NCBI GenBank assembly: GCA_015485375.1
Contig: WFTU01000393.1
Coordinates: 1-24,563 of the forward strand
Direction of reading: 5' to 3'
DNA length: 24,563 nt
Source: Paracoccaceae bacterium
GTDB taxonomy: Bacteria > Pseudomonadota > Alphaproteobacteria > Rhodobacterales > Rhodobacteraceae
The notes under the pieces are model-generated. The model was not told the origin of the DNA and did not search any database. It worked only from the letters and a program-made list of their open reading frames with translations. The stretch's first letter is position 1, and every line of letters starts with the position of its first letter. The translations under genes were made by a program, and so were the position numbers. Shown one piece after another: positions 23,183 to 24,563 of the stretch.

Positions 23183-23236
23183 TGGCGCGCGGCTTGTCGA
23201 TAATAACGAATACCTAGAAACACAGCAGGAATTGAT

Positions 23237-23731
23237 ATGCCGCTTACCAAACTCGACCCGATTGACCGGAAAATTCTGGCAGAGTTGCAGGCCGATGGCC
23301 GGATGACCAATGTGGAGCTGTCGGCCCGCGTCGGTATCTCGGCACCGCCCTGTCTGCGCCGTGTGCGGTCGCTGGAGGAGGCGGGGCTGATCCGTGGCTA
23401 CCACGCGGATGTCAACGCGCGCGAACTGGGGTTCGAGGTACAGGTGTTTGCCATGGTCGGGCTGCATTCGCAGGCGGAGGTCGATCTGTCCGCCTTTGAA
23501 GAACGGGTGCGTGGCTGGCCGTTTGTGCGCGAGTGCCACATGCTGAATGGCGAGATCGACTTCATCCTGAAGTGCGTTGCGCCGGACCTGTCGAGTTTCC
23601 AGAGTTTCCTGACCAACGACCTGACCGCCGCGCCGAATGTGGCGAGCGTGAAAACCTCGCTGGTGATCCGCTGTGGCAAGGACGAGCCGGGTGTGCCGTT
23701 TTCGGTGCTCGAGGAACGGGCCGAGGATTAA
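23237..23731 (+). CDS. Lrp/AsnC family transcriptional regulator
   Basis: A 164-residue regulator with an N-terminal winged helix-turn-helix (LDPIDRKILAELQADGRMTNVELSARVGISAPPCLRRVRSLEEAGLI written in parts: DRKILAELQ, NVELSARVGIS, PPCLRRVRSLE) and a C-terminal RAM domain for amino-acid binding (QVFAMVGLHS, FVRECHMLNGEIDFILK, SVKTSLVIR). AGGA six bases before ATG 23237 is the ribosome site. Effector and targets are unknown. It is divergent from trxB, with phased repeats between, and its stop overlaps the convergent pgeF stop by four bases. Confidence 0.93.
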   Translation: MPLTKLDPIDRKILAELQADGRMTNVELSARVGISAPPCLRRVRSLEEAGLIRGYHADVNARELGFEVQVFAMVGLHSQAEVDLSAFEERVRGWPFVRECHMLNGEIDFILKCVAPDLSSFQSFLTNDLTAAPNVASVKTSLVIRCGKDEPGVPFSVLEERAED

Positions 23732-24486
23732 AGCGTAATCACCGAGAGTTGCCGCCCGTAGTCGGGTTCTCCGGCGTGCGTAGTGCGGCGGTAGGAAAAG
23801 AACGCGTCGGGTTCGGAAAAGGTGCAGCGGCCGATCCAGCTTGCATCTTTTATGTCGGCGGCGCGGAGTTTGTTGACCACGAACATCGGCAGGTCGAACA
23901 GGTAGCGGTCGCCTTCTCCGTTGGTGAAAAACCGGCTGAAGGCGGGGTCTTCGGTCATGAAGGTTTCAAGGAATTCGGGGCCGACCTCGTAGGCGCGCTG
24001 GCTGATGCAGGGGCCGACGACGGCGGTGATGTTCTCGCGGGTTGCGCCGAGGGCGGTCATGGCGTCGATTGTGGAATCTGTAACGCCGCCAAGCGCCCCT
24101 TTCCATCCGGCGTGGGCTGCGCCGACGATTCCGGCGTCGGGGTCGCAAAACAGCACCGGCGCGCAATCGGCGGTGAGGATGCCGAGAGCGATGCCTTTGG
24201 TGCGCGTGACCATGGCGTCGGCTTTCGGGCGCTCGTCGGGCCAGGGGCCGGTTACCTCTACCACGTCGGGAGAGTGGATTTGATAGACCGACAGCAGGTT
24301 CCCAACCGGTACGTCCATGGCATCGGCCACGATTTTCCGGTTGGCGGCTACGGCGGCGGGATCATCATCCGAGCTTTGGCCGCAATTCAGCGAAGTATAA
24401 AGCCCCGTCGAGACGCCACCCTGACGGGTGAAGAACCCGTGGGTGACGTCGTCGAGCGCGGGATCACTCAGGAACGAGCGAGGCAT
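23728..24486 (-). CDS. pgeF: Peptidoglycan editing factor PgeF (YfiH/DUF152)
   Basis: A 252-residue member of the multicopper-laccase-like DUF152 family. The zinc site H71 (VYQIHSPDVV), C108 (ILTADCAPVLF) and H125 (GAAHAGWKG) is intact. E. coli PgeF removes wrongly placed L-serine from peptidoglycan precursors; related proteins show purine nucleoside phosphorylase or adenosine deaminase activity, so the biochemical role here is open. Its start at 24486 lies inside the end of the upstream methyltransferase gene (23-base overlap), which implies coupling. Confidence 0.92.
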   Translation of the reverse strand: MPRSFLSDPALDDVTHGFFTRQGGVSTGLYTSLNCGQSSDDDPAAVAANRKIVADAMDVPVGNLLSVYQIHSPDVVEVTGPWPDERPKADAMVTRTKGIALGILTADCAPVLFCDPDAGIVGAAHAGWKGALGGVTDSTIDAMTALGATRENITAVVGPCISQRAYEVGPEFLETFMTEDPAFSRFFTNGEGDRYLFDLPMFVVNKLRAADIKDASWIGRCTFSEPDAFFSYRRTTHAGEPDYGRQLSVITL

Positions 24487-24563
24487 CTGCGAAACCGGGG
24501 GCCTGCGGGGCGTCGCGGTGGACCAGTCCCATGACCTTGAACAGGGTGCCCATCTCGTCGGGG
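24464..24563 (-). CDS. MidA-like SAM-dependent methyltransferase, C-terminal end
   Basis: Only the last 32 codons are inside the window, reading PDEMGTLFKVMGLVHRDAP and ending in LVPE before TGA at 24466-24464. The G-x-LFKV-h-h-L-h run followed by a proline-rich PGF end resembles the C-terminus of the MidA/NDUFAF7 (DUF185) methyltransferase family, which I recall directly before pgeF in Rhodobacteraceae. Too little is visible for certainty. Confidence 0.65.
   Translation of the reverse strand, partial: PDEMGTLFKVMGLVHRDAPQAPGFADASLVPE

Overview
The window looks like chromosome from an alphaproteobacterium of the Rhodobacterales, most likely the marine Roseobacter/Rhodobacteraceae group. The reasons are moderately high GC with isolated AT-rich control regions, a CtrA-type box (TTAA-N7-TTAAC), a groESL operon behind a CIRCE element, small families typical of this order (DUF2783, DUF2853, YdcH/DUF465), a fused ATP sulfurylase-APS kinase, and the pgeF/MidA-type pair. 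No insertion sequences, tRNA, rRNA or CRISPR arrays were seen. Family assignments come from reading motifs by eye; no database search was run.

Layout. (1) 1-4641, + strand: a tight catabolic operon of fumarylacetoacetase (its start lies left of the window), a VOC protein, a metallo-beta-lactamase-fold protein with a rearranged metal site, an MhpA-like FAD monooxygenase, a 64-residue DUF2783 protein and a second VOC protein. It fits the lower end of a homogentisate-type aromatic pathway with extra, uncharacterised steps. (2) 4638-5555, - strand: cobalamin biosynthesis gene cbiB/cobD. (3) 5675-6570, + strand: a CtrA-type box, a degenerate stand-alone receiver protein and a small unknown protein. 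(4) 6603-9551, + strand: dgcN-dgcA plus a D-amino-acid transaminase-like gene, which together can form a D-amino acid to L-glutamate route. (5) 9548-13614, - strand: a VIT-type metal transporter coupled to ribF, a MaoC-like dehydratase, a HAD-IIA phosphatase and a family II pyrophosphatase. (6) 13721-15860, + strand: promoter, CIRCE, groES, groEL and a UUCG-loop terminator. (7) 15931-17310, + strand: a DMT transporter and DUF2853. (8) 17323-19205, - strand: ydcH-purE-purK with a hairpin downstream. (9) 19275-19754, + strand: an Hsp20 chaperone behind a sigma-32-like promoter. (10) 19755-20250: about 500 bases without a recognisable gene but rich in hairpins, a candidate structured RNA. (11) 20251-23039, - strand: trxB, then a hairpin-rich 140-base spacer, then the fused sat-apsK gene. 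(12) 23146-23731, + strand: an Lrp/AsnC regulator with phased repeats upstream. (13) 23728-24563, - strand: pgeF and the 3' end of a MidA-like methyltransferase gene.

How it fits together. The window mixes housekeeping (chaperonins, purine, flavin, sulfate activation, thioredoxin, cobalamin) with two catabolic islands, one aromatic and one for D-amino acids. The most interesting leads are the aromatic operon with its DUF2783 protein and metal-site-altered MBL protein, the dgcN-dgcA-transaminase cassette with a non-canonical transaminase site, the CtrA-box pseudo-receiver, and the two structured non-coding stretches that flank sat-apsK.
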